Source: JASSUD01 sp031963415
GTDB lineage: Bacteria > Pseudomonadota > Gammaproteobacteria > Burkholderiales > Burkholderiaceae
DNA: 64,000 bases
Direction: 5' to 3'
Assembly (NCBI GenBank): GCA_031963415.1
Contig: JASSUI010000001.1
Span: forward strand, 1,860,001 to 1,924,000
Part shown: piece after piece, positions 8,426-17,346 of the stretch
Numbering within the stretch: position 1 is the stretch's first letter
How the letters are laid out: each line of letters starts with the position of its first letter
Translations under genes and position numbers: made by a program
The notes under the pieces: generated by a model
The model's input: only the letters and a program-made list of their open reading frames with translations
Told to the model about the DNA's origin: nothing
Databases searched by the model: none

Positions 8426-9256
8426 ATGTCGCGTATTCAAACGACCTTCGCAGCGCTTGCAGCACAGCAGCGCAAAGGATTAATTCCTTTTCTGGTAGCA
8501 GGAGATCCTGATCCTTCTAAAACGGTTGATTATCTGCATGCGCTGGCGTCTGCCGGTGCCGATGTCATTGAACTAGGCGTGCCTTTTTCGGATCCGATGG
8601 CAGACGGTCCAGTGATACAGCGTGCTTATTCTCGTGCGTTAGCTAATGGTATAACGCTTAGAAAAGTGCTAGATGATGTGCGCACTTTCCGGCAAAGCAA
8701 TCAAGTGACACCCATTGTATTGATGGGGTATGCGAACCCAATCGAGCGCATGGGCGTTGAACATTTTGTCTCTGCTACTGCTGAAGCGGGCGTTGATGGT
8801 GTGTTGGTAGTCGATTACCCGCCTGAAGAATCCGCGGAATTTGCAGCGCAGCTGCGCGCGCGAGGCATTGATCCTATCTTTCTGTTAGCGCCCACTTCTG
8901 ATGCGCAGCGAATTGCCGCAGCAGCACGTTTAGCAAGTGGCTACCTTTATTACGTTTCACTCAAAGGGGTAACGGGTTCAGCAGCGCTTGAAGTCGCAAG
9001 CATTGCAGAAAAAATACCTAGCATTAAGCAAGAAATTTCATTACCCGTAGCCGTAGGTTTTGGTATTCGTGATGCGGCAACAGCCCGTGCGGTGGGCGAA
9101 GTAGCGGATGCAGTGGTGATTGGTAGTGCGCTTGTACAACGACTTGAAGAAGTCGATTCTGAGAAAGCGATACAATCGCTAACTTTTTTTCTTGCTGAAA
9201 TACGGCAAACGTTGGATGGGCACAAGCAGCCAGTGGAGGCAACAAAGCCTCTTTAA
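8426..9256 (+). CDS. trpA: Tryptophan synthase alpha subunit
   Basis: TrpA cleaves indole-3-glycerol phosphate to indole, which is channelled to TrpB. The catalytic Glu and Asp lie in ELGVPFSDPMADGP (about residues 49-62). The LMGYANPI and SLKGVTGS loops and the phosphate site VAVGFGIRD are intact. Length 276 aa is typical. The gene starts 33 bases after trpB and is followed 52 bases later by accD, as in other Burkholderiaceae. With trpF also present, the lower half of the tryptophan pathway appears functional. Confidence 0.97.
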   Translation: MSRIQTTFAALAAQQRKGLIPFLVAGDPDPSKTVDYLHALASAGADVIELGVPFSDPMADGPVIQRAYSRALANGITLRKVLDDVRTFRQSNQVTPIVLMGYANPIERMGVEHFVSATAEAGVDGVLVVDYPPEESAEFAAQLRARGIDPIFLLAPTSDAQRIAAAARLASGYLYYVSLKGVTGSAALEVASIAEKIPSIKQEISLPVAVGFGIRDAATARAVGEVADAVVIGSALVQRLEEVDSEKAIQSLTFFLAEIRQTLDGHKQPVEATKPL

Positions 9257-9308
9257 CTTGCTTGGTCATATCAACTGCGTTCTATGAATACCTGACACGA
9301 GGACAGCT

Positions 9309-10190
9309 ATGAGCTGGTTTGAAAAACTCCTGCCCCCGAAGATTAAACAGAAGACAGACCCTGCACGCCGCAAAGGTGTACCAGAAGGGTTATGGATTAA
9401 ATGTCCAGCCTGCGAAGCAGTGCTGTATCGCAACGATCTGGAAAGTAATCAGCATGTTTGCCCAAAATGCGAACATCATATGCGTATCGGGCCGCGTGAG
9501 CGATTGGATAACCTACTCGATAGCGAAGGGCGCTACGAAATAGGTCAAGAAATCGTCTCTATCGACCCGCTCAAATTTAAAGATAGCCGTAAATATACAG
9601 AGCGCCTGAAAGAAGCCACGGAAACTAGCGGTGAAACGGATGCGTTAATTGTGATGGGTGGCGCGATCCATGCATTGCCAGTCGTAGTCGCTTGCTTTGA
9701 GTTTTCTTTCATGGGCGGCTCAATGGGCTCGGTGGTAGGTGAGCGCTTTGTGCGCGGTGCGCAAGTCGCATTGGCCGAACGTGTGCCGTTTGTTTGTGTT
9801 GCCGCCTCAGGAGGTGCGCGTATGCAAGAAAGCTTGTTGTCGTTGATGCAGATGGCAAAAACCACCGCGATGTTGACCAAGCTTTCTGAGGCTAAGCTAC
9901 CGTTTATCTCGGTGTTGACTGACCCGACGATGGGGGGGGTATCGGCGAGCTTTGCCTTCTTAGGCGATGTGGTTATCGCTGAGCCTAAAGCGTTGATTGG
10001 CTTTGCTGGGCCGCGCGTGATTGAACAAACGGTGCGCGAAAAATTACCAGAAGGCTTTCAACGTGCTGAATTTCTTTTGAAAAAAGGCGCAATCGACATG
10101 ATCGTCGATCGCCGTCAACTACGCGATGAAATCGCCCAACTCATCGCATTGCTAACGCGACAGCCTGCGGAGGCGGTAGCGGTAGCTTAA
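9309..10190 (+). CDS. accD: Acetyl-CoA carboxylase, carboxyltransferase beta subunit
   Basis: AccD forms the carboxyltransferase with AccA and makes malonyl-CoA for fatty-acid synthesis. The N-terminal zinc ribbon is seen as CPAC (Cys32, Cys35) and CPKC (Cys51, Cys54). The crotonase-like CoA-binding core has GGSMGSVVGERF, ASGGARMQES and DPTMGGVSASFA. Length 293 aa is normal. It forms part of the conserved trpB-trpA-accD-folC block, interrupted only by the small DUF2442 gene that follows. Confidence 0.97.
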   Translation: MSWFEKLLPPKIKQKTDPARRKGVPEGLWIKCPACEAVLYRNDLESNQHVCPKCEHHMRIGPRERLDNLLDSEGRYEIGQEIVSIDPLKFKDSRKYTERLKEATETSGETDALIVMGGAIHALPVVVACFEFSFMGGSMGSVVGERFVRGAQVALAERVPFVCVAASGGARMQESLLSLMQMAKTTAMLTKLSEAKLPFISVLTDPTMGGVSASFAFLGDVVIAEPKALIGFAGPRVIEQTVREKLPEGFQRAEFLLKKGAIDMIVDRRQLRDEIAQLIALLTRQPAEAVAVA

Positions 10191-10213
10191 GAGCCAAAAC
10201 GAAAAGGCATGGA

Positions 10214-10471
10214 ATGAATATTTCTGCTAAATCGCTTTATTTTGATGAATCCAAAATGTGGGTTGATCTAATCGATGGCCGTACGATTAGTGTTCCTCTA
10301 ATTTGGTTTCCGCGTTTGCTTGCTGCTACGCCAACGCAACGAGAACATTATCGAATTAGTGGAACAGGGCGTGGCCTACATTGGGAAGAAATTGATGAAG
10401 ATATCTCTGTAGAAGCGCTTCTAGTCGGCTACGGAGATATGACGCACCTGTCTCATTCCACGGTAGCATAA
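10214..10471 (+). CDS. DUF2442 family small protein
   Basis: The 85-aa protein shows the DUF2442 pattern: an N-terminal strand FDESKMWVDLIDGR, then ISVPLIWFPRL, and a C-terminal HWEEIDEDISVEALLVG. Its biochemical role is unknown. Members are often encoded beside DUF4160 proteins and have been suggested to be toxin-antitoxin components. No partner gene is next to it here. It starts 23 bases after accD, where Burkholderia normally has folC directly, so it appears to be an accessory insertion. Confidence 0.75.
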   Translation: MNISAKSLYFDESKMWVDLIDGRTISVPLIWFPRLLAATPTQREHYRISGTGRGLHWEEIDEDISVEALLVGYGDMTHLSHSTVA

Positions 10472-10528
10472 TCATTGCCATTGATTATCTAAATTATTCC
10501 TCGCACCTCCATCCAAACAGCTCTCATC

Positions 10529-11851
10529 ATGCCAACCTTCTCTACACTCACCGATTGGCTTACTCACCTTGAAACCTCCCATCCCGTTACGATTGACATG
10601 GGACTGACACGTATACGTGCAGTTAAAGAAGCGTTGGGGCTGAGTTTTAAATGTCCAGTGATGACAGTGGGAGGGACGAATGGTAAAGGTTCGACTTGTG
10701 CTTTATTAGAATCGATTCTGCTGCAAGCGGGCTATCGCGTTGGTTGTCATACTTCACCCCATTTACTCACGTTTAATGAACGTGCACGGATACAGGGTAA
10801 GTTAGCGCTTGATACAGAATTGCTGCCGCATTTTGAAGCGGTAGAACGCGCTCGTTTAAGTTTGGCTGAACCTGTCTCGCTCACTTATTTTGAATTTACT
10901 ACGTTAGCCATTTTGGATTGGTTTGCTGCAAATAATCTTGATGTAGTGATTCTTGAAGTAGGGCTAGGCGGATGCCTTGATGCGATGAATGTGATTGACA
11001 CTGATTGCGCGATAGTGACAAGCATTGATATTGATCATGCCGCTTACCTCGGCGATACACGCGAAAAAATCGCTTTTGAGAAAGCAGGTATTTTCCGTTC
11101 AGGTAAACCCGCGATTTGCAGTGATCCCCTACCACCCGCTACGTTGATGGATCGCGCTCAGCAAATAGGTGCGGATTTATGGCTCGTGGGCCGTGATTTT
11201 AATTTTGCTGCCGATAAAGGAAATGAACGCCAGCAGTGGACCTATAGCGGGCGTACATTGACACGGCCAGCGCTTGCTTACCCGGCTTTGCGCGGCGCTA
11301 ACCAGTTACTCAATGCTTCAGCGGCGTTAGCCGCGCTCGAAGCATTGCGCAATCAGTTACCGGTATCTGCGCAAGATATCCGCTTGGGTTTGGCAAGGGT
11401 GGCTCTGCCAGGTCGTTTTCAAGTGCTGCCTGGTAAACCTACCGTGATTTTGGATGTTGCGCATAATCCGCATGCTGCTGCGACGCTTAAACATAATCTC
11501 AGTCAAATGGGATTTTTCCGCTATACATATGCAGTGTTTGGGGTAATGGAAGATAAGGATATCGCGCAGATCATCAATCTACTGAAAGACGAAATTGATC
11601 ACTGGTGTCTGGCAGACTTACCCACACCACGTGCGGCTAAAGCGCAGTCAGTGCAAGCGCATTTAAGGGTTGCGGGAATTGACGATAGGTACGAGGGCGA
11701 TGCAAAAAGGAGCGTGCAGTGCTTTACATCGCCAGCTCTTGCTTATGAAAATGCGCGAGAGCGAGCATCTGATAATGATAGAATCCTGGTCTTCGGATCT
11801 TTCTATACGGTAGCTGGTGTAATGGCTTCTCTGAAAATAGAACCTGTGTAG
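10529..11851 (+). CDS. folC: Bifunctional dihydrofolate synthase / folylpolyglutamate synthase
   Basis: FolC adds glutamate to dihydropteroate and to folates. It is an ATP-dependent Mur-ligase-like enzyme. The P-loop GGTNGKGST lies at about residues 48-56, the TSPHLLTFNERARI folate-binding segment follows, and VGLGGCLDAMN and DIDHAAYLG carry the magnesium-binding residues. The C-terminal domain has LDVAHNPHAA. Length 440 aa is typical. The gene is followed by the SPOR-domain gene, as in Burkholderia. Confidence 0.96.
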   Translation: MPTFSTLTDWLTHLETSHPVTIDMGLTRIRAVKEALGLSFKCPVMTVGGTNGKGSTCALLESILLQAGYRVGCHTSPHLLTFNERARIQGKLALDTELLPHFEAVERARLSLAEPVSLTYFEFTTLAILDWFAANNLDVVILEVGLGGCLDAMNVIDTDCAIVTSIDIDHAAYLGDTREKIAFEKAGIFRSGKPAICSDPLPPATLMDRAQQIGADLWLVGRDFNFAADKGNERQQWTYSGRTLTRPALAYPALRGANQLLNASAALAALEALRNQLPVSAQDIRLGLARVALPGRFQVLPGKPTVILDVAHNPHAAATLKHNLSQMGFFRYTYAVFGVMEDKDIAQIINLLKDEIDHWCLADLPTPRAAKAQSVQAHLRVAGIDDRYEGDAKRSVQCFTSPALAYENARERASDNDRILVFGSFYTVAGVMASLKIEPV

Positions 11852-11920
11852 GCTTTCTCTGAACCGGCTTCTTGACACTAATTATCTGATTATCATCTAC
11901 AGCAACTGGCTGAACGGCTT

Positions 11921-12742
11921 ATGGGATTATTTTCATTTGGCAGTAAAGAAGATAAGCGTGACAAGCGCGTATCTCGTCAGCGGTCAAGCTCTGCCGATAA
12001 GATGTCTAATGATGGGGCAGGCGTATCCCAAGACGCTTTACTTGACCCCATGCTTCCAGAAAAACAACGTGCACGGCGCCGTTTGATCGGTGCGCTTGTG
12101 TTGATTGTCGCCGCCATTGTGATCTTGCCGATGGTGTTGGATTCTCAGCCAAAGCCAGCGCCTGATGACATTGCTATTCAAATCCCTAAAAGTCTTTTTG
12201 AAAGTTGTAATGAAGGTCCACAAGGTGAGTTGGGCGCCAGTTACAACTCGCTGTGCGAAGCTAGCGTGACTCACATACCGCAAGCCCCTAAGCAGGCAGG
12301 TAATGCATTTGTCTCGGCTGCGCCAGCGCTAGCCAATAACTCGCAGGTACAGCGTGAGTCGACTAAGCCAAATACTGAAGCACGTCAACCTACAGCACCT
12401 AAGACATCTGCAGCTATAGCCGCTAGCGCTCCAACTCCATCAAGCAACGCTAAACTTCCCCCTCGCCCCACTTCCACGGCTGCCTCTATGAGCGGTCGCT
12501 TTGTTATCCAGTTAATGGCTTTATCAGATGAGCAACGCGCGCAAAGTTGGGTTAAACGCTTAAAGCAAGCCAACGTACCCGCTTACTTAGAGCGCAAGCA
12601 ACAAAACAATCGCAGTGAGCTATGGTTAGTGCGTGCAGGACCATTTAATGATCGAGCGATTGCAGAGGCTGCATTGAAACGGCTACGCGAAGCGGGCTTT
12701 CCTTTAAGTAGTAAGGCCTCACAAACTCTGCAACAAAATTAG
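11921..12742 (+). CDS. SPOR-domain membrane protein (DedD-like)
   Basis: SPOR proteins bind denuded peptidoglycan at the septum. This 273-aa protein has a charged cytoplasmic N-terminus, one transmembrane helix near residues 52-75 (LIGALVLIVAAIVILPMVLD) and a Pro/Ala/Ser periplasmic linker. A C-terminal SPOR domain runs from about residue 190 (GRFVIQLMALSDEQRAQSWV) through LVRAGPFNDRAIAEAAL to the end. It lies between folC and cvpA, the normal dedD position. It likely contributes to cell division. Confidence 0.9.
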   Translation: MGLFSFGSKEDKRDKRVSRQRSSSADKMSNDGAGVSQDALLDPMLPEKQRARRRLIGALVLIVAAIVILPMVLDSQPKPAPDDIAIQIPKSLFESCNEGPQGELGASYNSLCEASVTHIPQAPKQAGNAFVSAAPALANNSQVQRESTKPNTEARQPTAPKTSAAIAASAPTPSSNAKLPPRPTSTAASMSGRFVIQLMALSDEQRAQSWVKRLKQANVPAYLERKQQNNRSELWLVRAGPFNDRAIAEAALKRLREAGFPLSSKASQTLQQN

Positions 12743-12830
12743 AACCTTTTCATGATTTCAAATATGGAAGTTTTGAGAGGTTACTGGTAGCCACATTGAG
12801 GTGTGGTGCGCACCCTAATATAGGCCAATT
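12742..12830. repeat. Degenerate family A repeat
   Basis: The gap between the SPOR gene and cvpA has a family A-like end (AACCTTTTCATGATTTCAAA) and an arm with TTGAGAGGTTACTGGTAGCC and GAGGTGTGGTGCGCACCC. The opposite arm is not recognisable. The rest of the 198-base gap shows no gene. Confidence 0.4.
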
Positions 12831-12940
12831 CAGTTAATACTGCTTGGATGGTCTGGCGTTGTTCTCTCTTTGCTTAGCTTTTCTAAAAATATCTCATATA
12901 AATCTTTTACTAAATTAATTGACTGGGTAGAACATACACG

Positions 12941-13504
12941 ATGTTGACTGGCTTTGATTATGTGGTGCTGCTGATTGTTGGACTTTCGGCGCTGCTCGGA
13001 TTATGGCGTGGCTTAGTGGCTGAAATTTTTTCCTTAATTGGCTGGGTAGCGGCTTCTATTATTGCTTGGCATTACGCAGATACGTTTGCGCCTCATCTGC
13101 CAGCGAACTGGCCTGGTGGTGCCAAAACTCAGTGGCTACTAGCCTTCGCGGTATTGGTCATCGGTGTGATGATTGTTGCTGTGCTACTTAGCGCACTGAT
13201 GAGCCGTTTGACTCACACCATTGGTTTGGGTTCCTTAGATCGCTCGCTCGGCACATTGTTTGGCATGGCCCGTGGTGTTTTGTTGATGCTTGTGTTAGCG
13301 ATGGTAGCTCAGCTAACCGAGCTACCTAAACAAGCTTTTTGGCGTAATGCCGTGTTGCGACCCTATGTAGAGAAGGGGATAACCATGTTGCAGCCTCTTT
13401 TCCCAGAAGCCATTTCTGAGCGCTTACCTGCAGCTGCCACAAAAGGAATTCGAGAGAGCGGTGAAAAACTCGATGCTGCCAAACGCGTGTTGGAGCAACT
13501 GTAA
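12941..13504 (+). CDS. cvpA: CvpA family membrane protein
   Basis: The 187-aa protein has four predicted membrane segments, starting FDYVVLLIVGLSALLGLWRG, then IGWVAASIIAWHYA, LLAFAVLVIGVMIVAVLL and MARGVLLMLVLAMVAQL. This is the CvpA (colicin V production) pattern, with the G-x-x-R-G motif after the first helix. CvpA proteins are linked to envelope stress tolerance and lie just upstream of purF in most proteobacteria, as here. A family B repeat separates the two genes. Confidence 0.9.
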   Translation: MLTGFDYVVLLIVGLSALLGLWRGLVAEIFSLIGWVAASIIAWHYADTFAPHLPANWPGGAKTQWLLAFAVLVIGVMIVAVLLSALMSRLTHTIGLGSLDRSLGTLFGMARGVLLMLVLAMVAQLTELPKQAFWRNAVLRPYVEKGITMLQPLFPEAISERLPAAATKGIRESGEKLDAAKRVLEQL

Positions 13505-13536
13505 GCTACGCAGCTGCAATCAGCTAAATTTATTTA

Positions 13537-13635
13537 GGAAGCGCTGATTTAATCGGGAGCGGCATTATCTCTCCTCGCCGTACCCTTGTACTGTCTTCGT
13601 CGAGATGCCTTGCTCCCGATTAAATCAGCGCTTCC
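13537..13635. repeat. Family B element with perfect 24-bp inverted termini (copy B2)
   Basis: GGAAGCGCTGATTTAATCGG plus GAGC (13537-13560) is repeated exactly in inverted form at 13612-13635. About 50 bp lie between, with a CCGTACCCTTGTACTGTC core. This is the best-preserved copy of the family. On RNA it would fold into a long hairpin between cvpA and purF. Confidence 0.85.
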
Positions 13636-13672
13636 TTAGCGTTTTTAAACTTCAATTTTTAAAGGATTTGCC

Positions 13673-15220
13673 ATGTGCGGCATTGTAGGCGCGGTCTCTC
13701 ACTCCCCCGTCAATCAGCTCATTTACGATAGCCTACTATTGTTACAGCATCGCGGTCAGGATGCGGCTGGCATTGCCACAGCAGACAACCGTACCTTTTA
13801 TATGCATAAGGCTAATGGTTTGGTGCGTGATGTTTTTCGCACGCGCAATATGCGTAGCCTGAATGGCACATGCGGCCTAGGCCAGGTGCGTTATCCAACG
13901 GCAGGCTCAGTGAGCAGCGAAGAAGAGGCACAGCCCTTTTACGTGAATGCACCTTACGGCATTATCTTTGCGCACAACGGCAATCTAACTAATGGCGTCG
14001 AATTAAAGAACGAAATGTTCAAAACTGACCGCCGTCATATCAACACCAATTCCGATACGGAAGTTCTGCTTAATGTCTTAGCGCATGAGCTACAAATAGC
14101 TAATACCGGTTATTCGCTTGATCCAGATACGTTATTTAAGGCAGTTGCTCATCTACATCAGCGCGTGCGCGGCTCGTATGCCGCGGTTGCGCTAATCGCT
14201 GGCTATGGGATGCTAGCTTTTCGTGATCCGTACGGTATTCGTCCTTTATGTATTGGTAAGCTGGAAACTAAGCAAGGAGCAGATTGGATTATTGCGTCTG
14301 AATCAGTTGCGATAGAGGGTGTTGGATTTGAGTTTGTACGCGATGTGGCGCCTGGTGAGGCTGTATTTATCGATTTGGATGGCAATTTTTATAGTCGTCA
14401 GTGTGTTGAGCAAGCGAGCTTAACACCATGCATTTTTGAATATGTCTATTTAGCGCGTCCCGATTCACGTTTAGATAATGTGTCGGTTTATGATGCGCGG
14501 TTGCGTATGGGTGACTACCTGGCTGAAAAAATCGGTCAGATGGTGACAGCGGGCGATATTGATGTGGTGATGCCAATTCCTGATTCGAGCCGACCGGCTG
14601 CGTTACAAGTAGCAAATAAGCTAGGAATTGAATATCGAGAAGGTTTTTTCAAAAACCGCTATGTTGGCCGTACTTTTATCATGCCAGGCCAAGCGGTACG
14701 AAAAAAATCAGTGCGGCAAAAACTTAATGCGATGCCTACTGAATTTAAAGGACGCAACGTACTAATTGTTGATGATTCGATTGTGCGTGGTACCACCAGT
14801 AATGAAATTGTACAAATGGCACGTCATGCTGGCGCGAGTAAAGTTTTCTTTGCTTCTGCGGCGCCGCCCGTTAAATTTCCTAATGTATACGGGATTGACA
14901 TGCCAACACGCGGTGAGCTTGTCGCACACGGCCGTACTGATGAAGAGGTCGCGGCGTTAATTGGGGCAGATTTACTGATTTATCAAGATCTTGCCGATAT
15001 GCAGCAAGCGGTGCGCGATCTTAACCCTGCGTTGACTCATTTTGAGGCGTCATGCTTTGACGGACACTATGTGACCGGCGATATCACATCCGATTATCTG
15101 CAGCAATTAGAATTAGCGCGTCTCACGCTTGCCGCTCGACGCGATCGAGAAACGAGTGACGATGGTAGCGGGAAATCACAATTACACCTGCAGCTATCGA
15201 GTGATAGTGCTCATCTTTAA
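13673..15220 (+). CDS. purF: Amidophosphoribosyltransferase
   Basis: PurF makes phosphoribosylamine from PRPP and glutamine, the first step of purine synthesis. Translation starts MCGIVG, giving the N-terminal nucleophile Cys after Met removal. The glutaminase part has LLQHRGQDAAGI, GQVRYPTAG and FAHNGNLTN. The PRPP-binding motif VLIVDDSIVRGTTS lies near residue 365. Length 515 aa is normal. Upstream spacing to cvpA is enlarged by a repeat. In Burkholderia the next gene is metZ; here it is replaced by repeats and sodC. Confidence 0.97.
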   Translation: MCGIVGAVSHSPVNQLIYDSLLLLQHRGQDAAGIATADNRTFYMHKANGLVRDVFRTRNMRSLNGTCGLGQVRYPTAGSVSSEEEAQPFYVNAPYGIIFAHNGNLTNGVELKNEMFKTDRRHINTNSDTEVLLNVLAHELQIANTGYSLDPDTLFKAVAHLHQRVRGSYAAVALIAGYGMLAFRDPYGIRPLCIGKLETKQGADWIIASESVAIEGVGFEFVRDVAPGEAVFIDLDGNFYSRQCVEQASLTPCIFEYVYLARPDSRLDNVSVYDARLRMGDYLAEKIGQMVTAGDIDVVMPIPDSSRPAALQVANKLGIEYREGFFKNRYVGRTFIMPGQAVRKKSVRQKLNAMPTEFKGRNVLIVDDSIVRGTTSNEIVQMARHAGASKVFFASAAPPVKFPNVYGIDMPTRGELVAHGRTDEEVAALIGADLLIYQDLADMQQAVRDLNPALTHFEASCFDGHYVTGDITSDYLQQLELARLTLAARRDRETSDDGSGKSQLHLQLSSDSAHL

Positions 15221-15331
15221 ATTTAGTTTCGCCCCCTCGCTGTACGCGCAGGCAGCTTGCGCACAGAATTTATCTGGCGCGCGGTTTGCTAAGTAGTTGA
15301 ACGTAGCATTGGCTACTTATGTTAAGTGAAT

Positions 15332-15520
15332 TTGAGAACCAGTTCACGATCTCGAAGAAAAGAGAGTTGAGAGGTATCGGTGGTCAAGGTTTGCCCCTCA
15401 CCCCAACCGACGAGTCAAACAAAGAATCGTAGGTTGGGGTGACGCAGGAACCCCAACATGTAAACCAATAGCCTATCTATTCAAGCTTTTATGAAGCGCG
15501 TGAACAGAGTCTTAGAAAAG
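15332..15520. repeat. Family A palindromic element (copy A2)
   Basis: The left arm runs from GAGAACCAGTTCACGATCTC to CCCCTCACCCCAACCGACG. The right arm starts CGTAGGTTGGGGTGACGCAG and ends CGTGAACAGAGTCTTAG, so the two arms are imperfect inverted copies. It occupies the middle of the 15221-15749 gene-free stretch. The remainder of that stretch is AT-rich and should hold the sodC promoter, but I could not fix one. Confidence 0.7.
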
Positions 15521-15749
15521 TGCTAAGGGCGTAATTAGAAATTGGCTAAAACACTGTCAGTGCAATGAAAAAGGGCATCAAAAACAAAGCATAGTCGTAA
15601 TATGAGGATGCTTTTAAGGCCTGTTTGTCGATGGCTCGTCTAAAAATAAGAGCAGTTTTCTATTCGATAGGCTTGCGATGTATTTAGCCTCAGCGCTGCC
15701 TGACTTAACATAAATCAACTCAACTGTTTCTAGCAAAAAAGGAAAAACC

Positions 15750-16271
15750 ATGAAAAAACGCATCAGTTTAACCATGGGGCTTGCCGCCATTCTGTGTGTA
15801 AGTGCGTCAGCGGCTTATAGCGCATCACTCACTGTACCGATGTATGAAGCTAGCCCAGATGGCGTGGGAAAATCTATCGGGGTAGTAAACATCACTGAGA
15901 CTCGTCAAGGGTTGGTCTTTAAACCTCAATTGACAGATTTGCCGCCGGGCGCACATGGTTTTCATATTCACGAACATCCATTCTGTGATGATGCTGCGAT
16001 GGCCGCTGGCGGTCATTGGGATCCAAAAGCGACAAACCGTCATGCTGGCCCGCATGGTGATGGACACCTTGGTGATCTACCAAAATTACATGTAGATTCT
16101 AAAGGGCGTGCCAACATGCTACTCAAAGCGCCACGCATTAAATCACTGCATGAAGTGAGCGGCCATGCGTTAATGGTGCATGAAGGGGGCGATAACTATA
16201 ACGATAAACCACTACCCCTAGGCGGTGGAGGAAGGCGTCTTGCTTGTGGGGTGATTCCAGCGGCTGATTAA
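15750..16271 (+). CDS. sodC: Periplasmic Cu/Zn superoxide dismutase
   Basis: SodC dismutes superoxide in the periplasm and often protects bacteria from host oxidative bursts. The 173-aa protein has a signal peptide (KKR, hydrophobic stretch, cleavage near AYSAS, residue 25). Metal ligands are seen in GFHIHEHPFC, GGHWDP, and HAGPHGDGHLGDLP. The second disulfide Cys is in RLACGVIP, and the active-site Arg is in GGGGRRLACG. AAAAAAGGAAAAACC precedes the ATG. It stands alone between repeats, in the place where metZ would be expected. Confidence 0.95.
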   Translation: MKKRISLTMGLAAILCVSASAAYSASLTVPMYEASPDGVGKSIGVVNITETRQGLVFKPQLTDLPPGAHGFHIHEHPFCDDAAMAAGGHWDPKATNRHAGPHGDGHLGDLPKLHVDSKGRANMLLKAPRIKSLHEVSGHALMVHEGGDNYNDKPLPLGGGGRRLACGVIPAAD

Positions 16272-16297
16272 TTTTTCACCTTTATCGCTCGGTTAAA

Positions 16298-16400
16298 GAA
16301 GCGCTGAATCAACCGGGAGCAACGGAGGCTATGGCCGGCAACATTAGTATTTGCCATGAGGCTGTAATTCATTATCCTACTGCTCTTGGCTGATTCAGCG
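16298..16400. repeat. Family B element (copy B3)
   Basis: GAAGCGCTGAATCAACCGGGAGC at the left end and GCTCTTGGCTGATTCAGCG at the right end are imperfect inverted repeats, about 100 bp apart in total. It is followed by a run of seven T, so on the + strand it could act as a terminator for sodC. Confidence 0.7.
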
Positions 16401-16420
16401 TTTTTTTATGGTGAACCTTC

Positions 16421-17176
16421 ATGCTTATTCCTGTGTCTGATGTCAACCTCTTGGCAGCCTGTGCGAAATCCGAAGCAGCTATTTTTGCGCGTGATGCTTT
16501 GCTTAGTATCATCGCCCATGATCTGCGCGGCTCATTAAATACGATACATACTTGGGCGCACGTATTAGAAGCTAAATTTGGGACTACGCAAAGTGGTATG
16601 CAGAACATACTGGATGGCATTCATAGTGGTGTTAATCAGCAAACCAAAGTCATTGAAGATCTTATTGAGGCGGTATACGCTGAGACTAAAGCGATGCCAC
16701 TCACTTACGACCAAGTCTTATTGCAGCCGTATTTAGAATCCGTGCTTGCTCATCATCGAACCCATTTTGCGGCTGAACGTAGCGTAACGTTTGTTACTGA
16801 TCTACAGATTGCGGATGTGCACTGTAACTTAGATGTAAAACGCATCTGGCAAGCGTTGTGGATCATGCTAGCGTATGCCATCGAAGCCTCAATGCGTGAC
16901 ACGAATATCAATGTCAACGCTTTAATTGAACAAAATACTTGCATTGTTTCGACAAGCTTTAAATTCTCAGCTAACGCATGGCTAGATGAAAAACTCGAGC
17001 ATGTCCTTGAACATTTTGTACGCGTTTCGGCAGCACAGGTCAGCAAACACAGCGATAAACTAGCGCTTAATTTGCCACTTGCTGTGGTAGCCGCTCATGG
17101 CGGCCAATTTGAACAGCGGCGTGAGGAGGATGGCACGGTCACGCTGACTTTAAAATTACCTTTAACGGCTGTTTAA
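16421..17176 (+). CDS. Sensor-less histidine kinase-like protein
   Basis: The 251-aa protein begins almost directly with a HisKA dimerisation/phosphoacceptor helix: the H-box is SIIAHDLRGSLNTIHTW (His near residue 31). An ATPase-like region follows, but the N-box is weak (WQALWIMLAYAIEASM, with no clear Asn) and the G1 box is not recognisable. The C-terminal LPLAVVAAHGGQFEQR and GTVTLTLKLPL match the last part of a histidine kinase. There is no membrane or sensor domain and no adjacent response regulator. It may be a truncated kinase or a phosphotransfer or phosphatase-only protein. Confidence 0.7.
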   Translation: MLIPVSDVNLLAACAKSEAAIFARDALLSIIAHDLRGSLNTIHTWAHVLEAKFGTTQSGMQNILDGIHSGVNQQTKVIEDLIEAVYAETKAMPLTYDQVLLQPYLESVLAHHRTHFAAERSVTFVTDLQIADVHCNLDVKRIWQALWIMLAYAIEASMRDTNINVNALIEQNTCIVSTSFKFSANAWLDEKLEHVLEHFVRVSAAQVSKHSDKLALNLPLAVVAAHGGQFEQRREEDGTVTLTLKLPLTAV

Positions 17177-17221
17177 ACATCTTCCGCACGAACGGTATCG
17201 CTTAACTGTTGAATTCTATTC

Positions 17222-17340
17222 CTGATCTTTCAGAAAAGCGGAATAGGTGAGGTTATTGGCCCGTATCGGGGTTTGTACCTCCCCCAACATGCCTATCCAA
17301 TAACGCCCATATCTCTTCTTTTGAAAAATGATGAACACGC
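17222..17340. repeat. Degenerate half of a family A element
   Basis: GGAATAGGTGAGGTTATTGG and GGGGTTTGTACCTCCCCCAA resemble the left arm of the element at 37911-38100 (GTGAGGTTATTAGCC and GGGGTTCGTACCTCACCCCAA). It lies between the kinase gene and the end of pepN. Confidence 0.5.
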
Positions 17341-17346
17341 TCCAAC

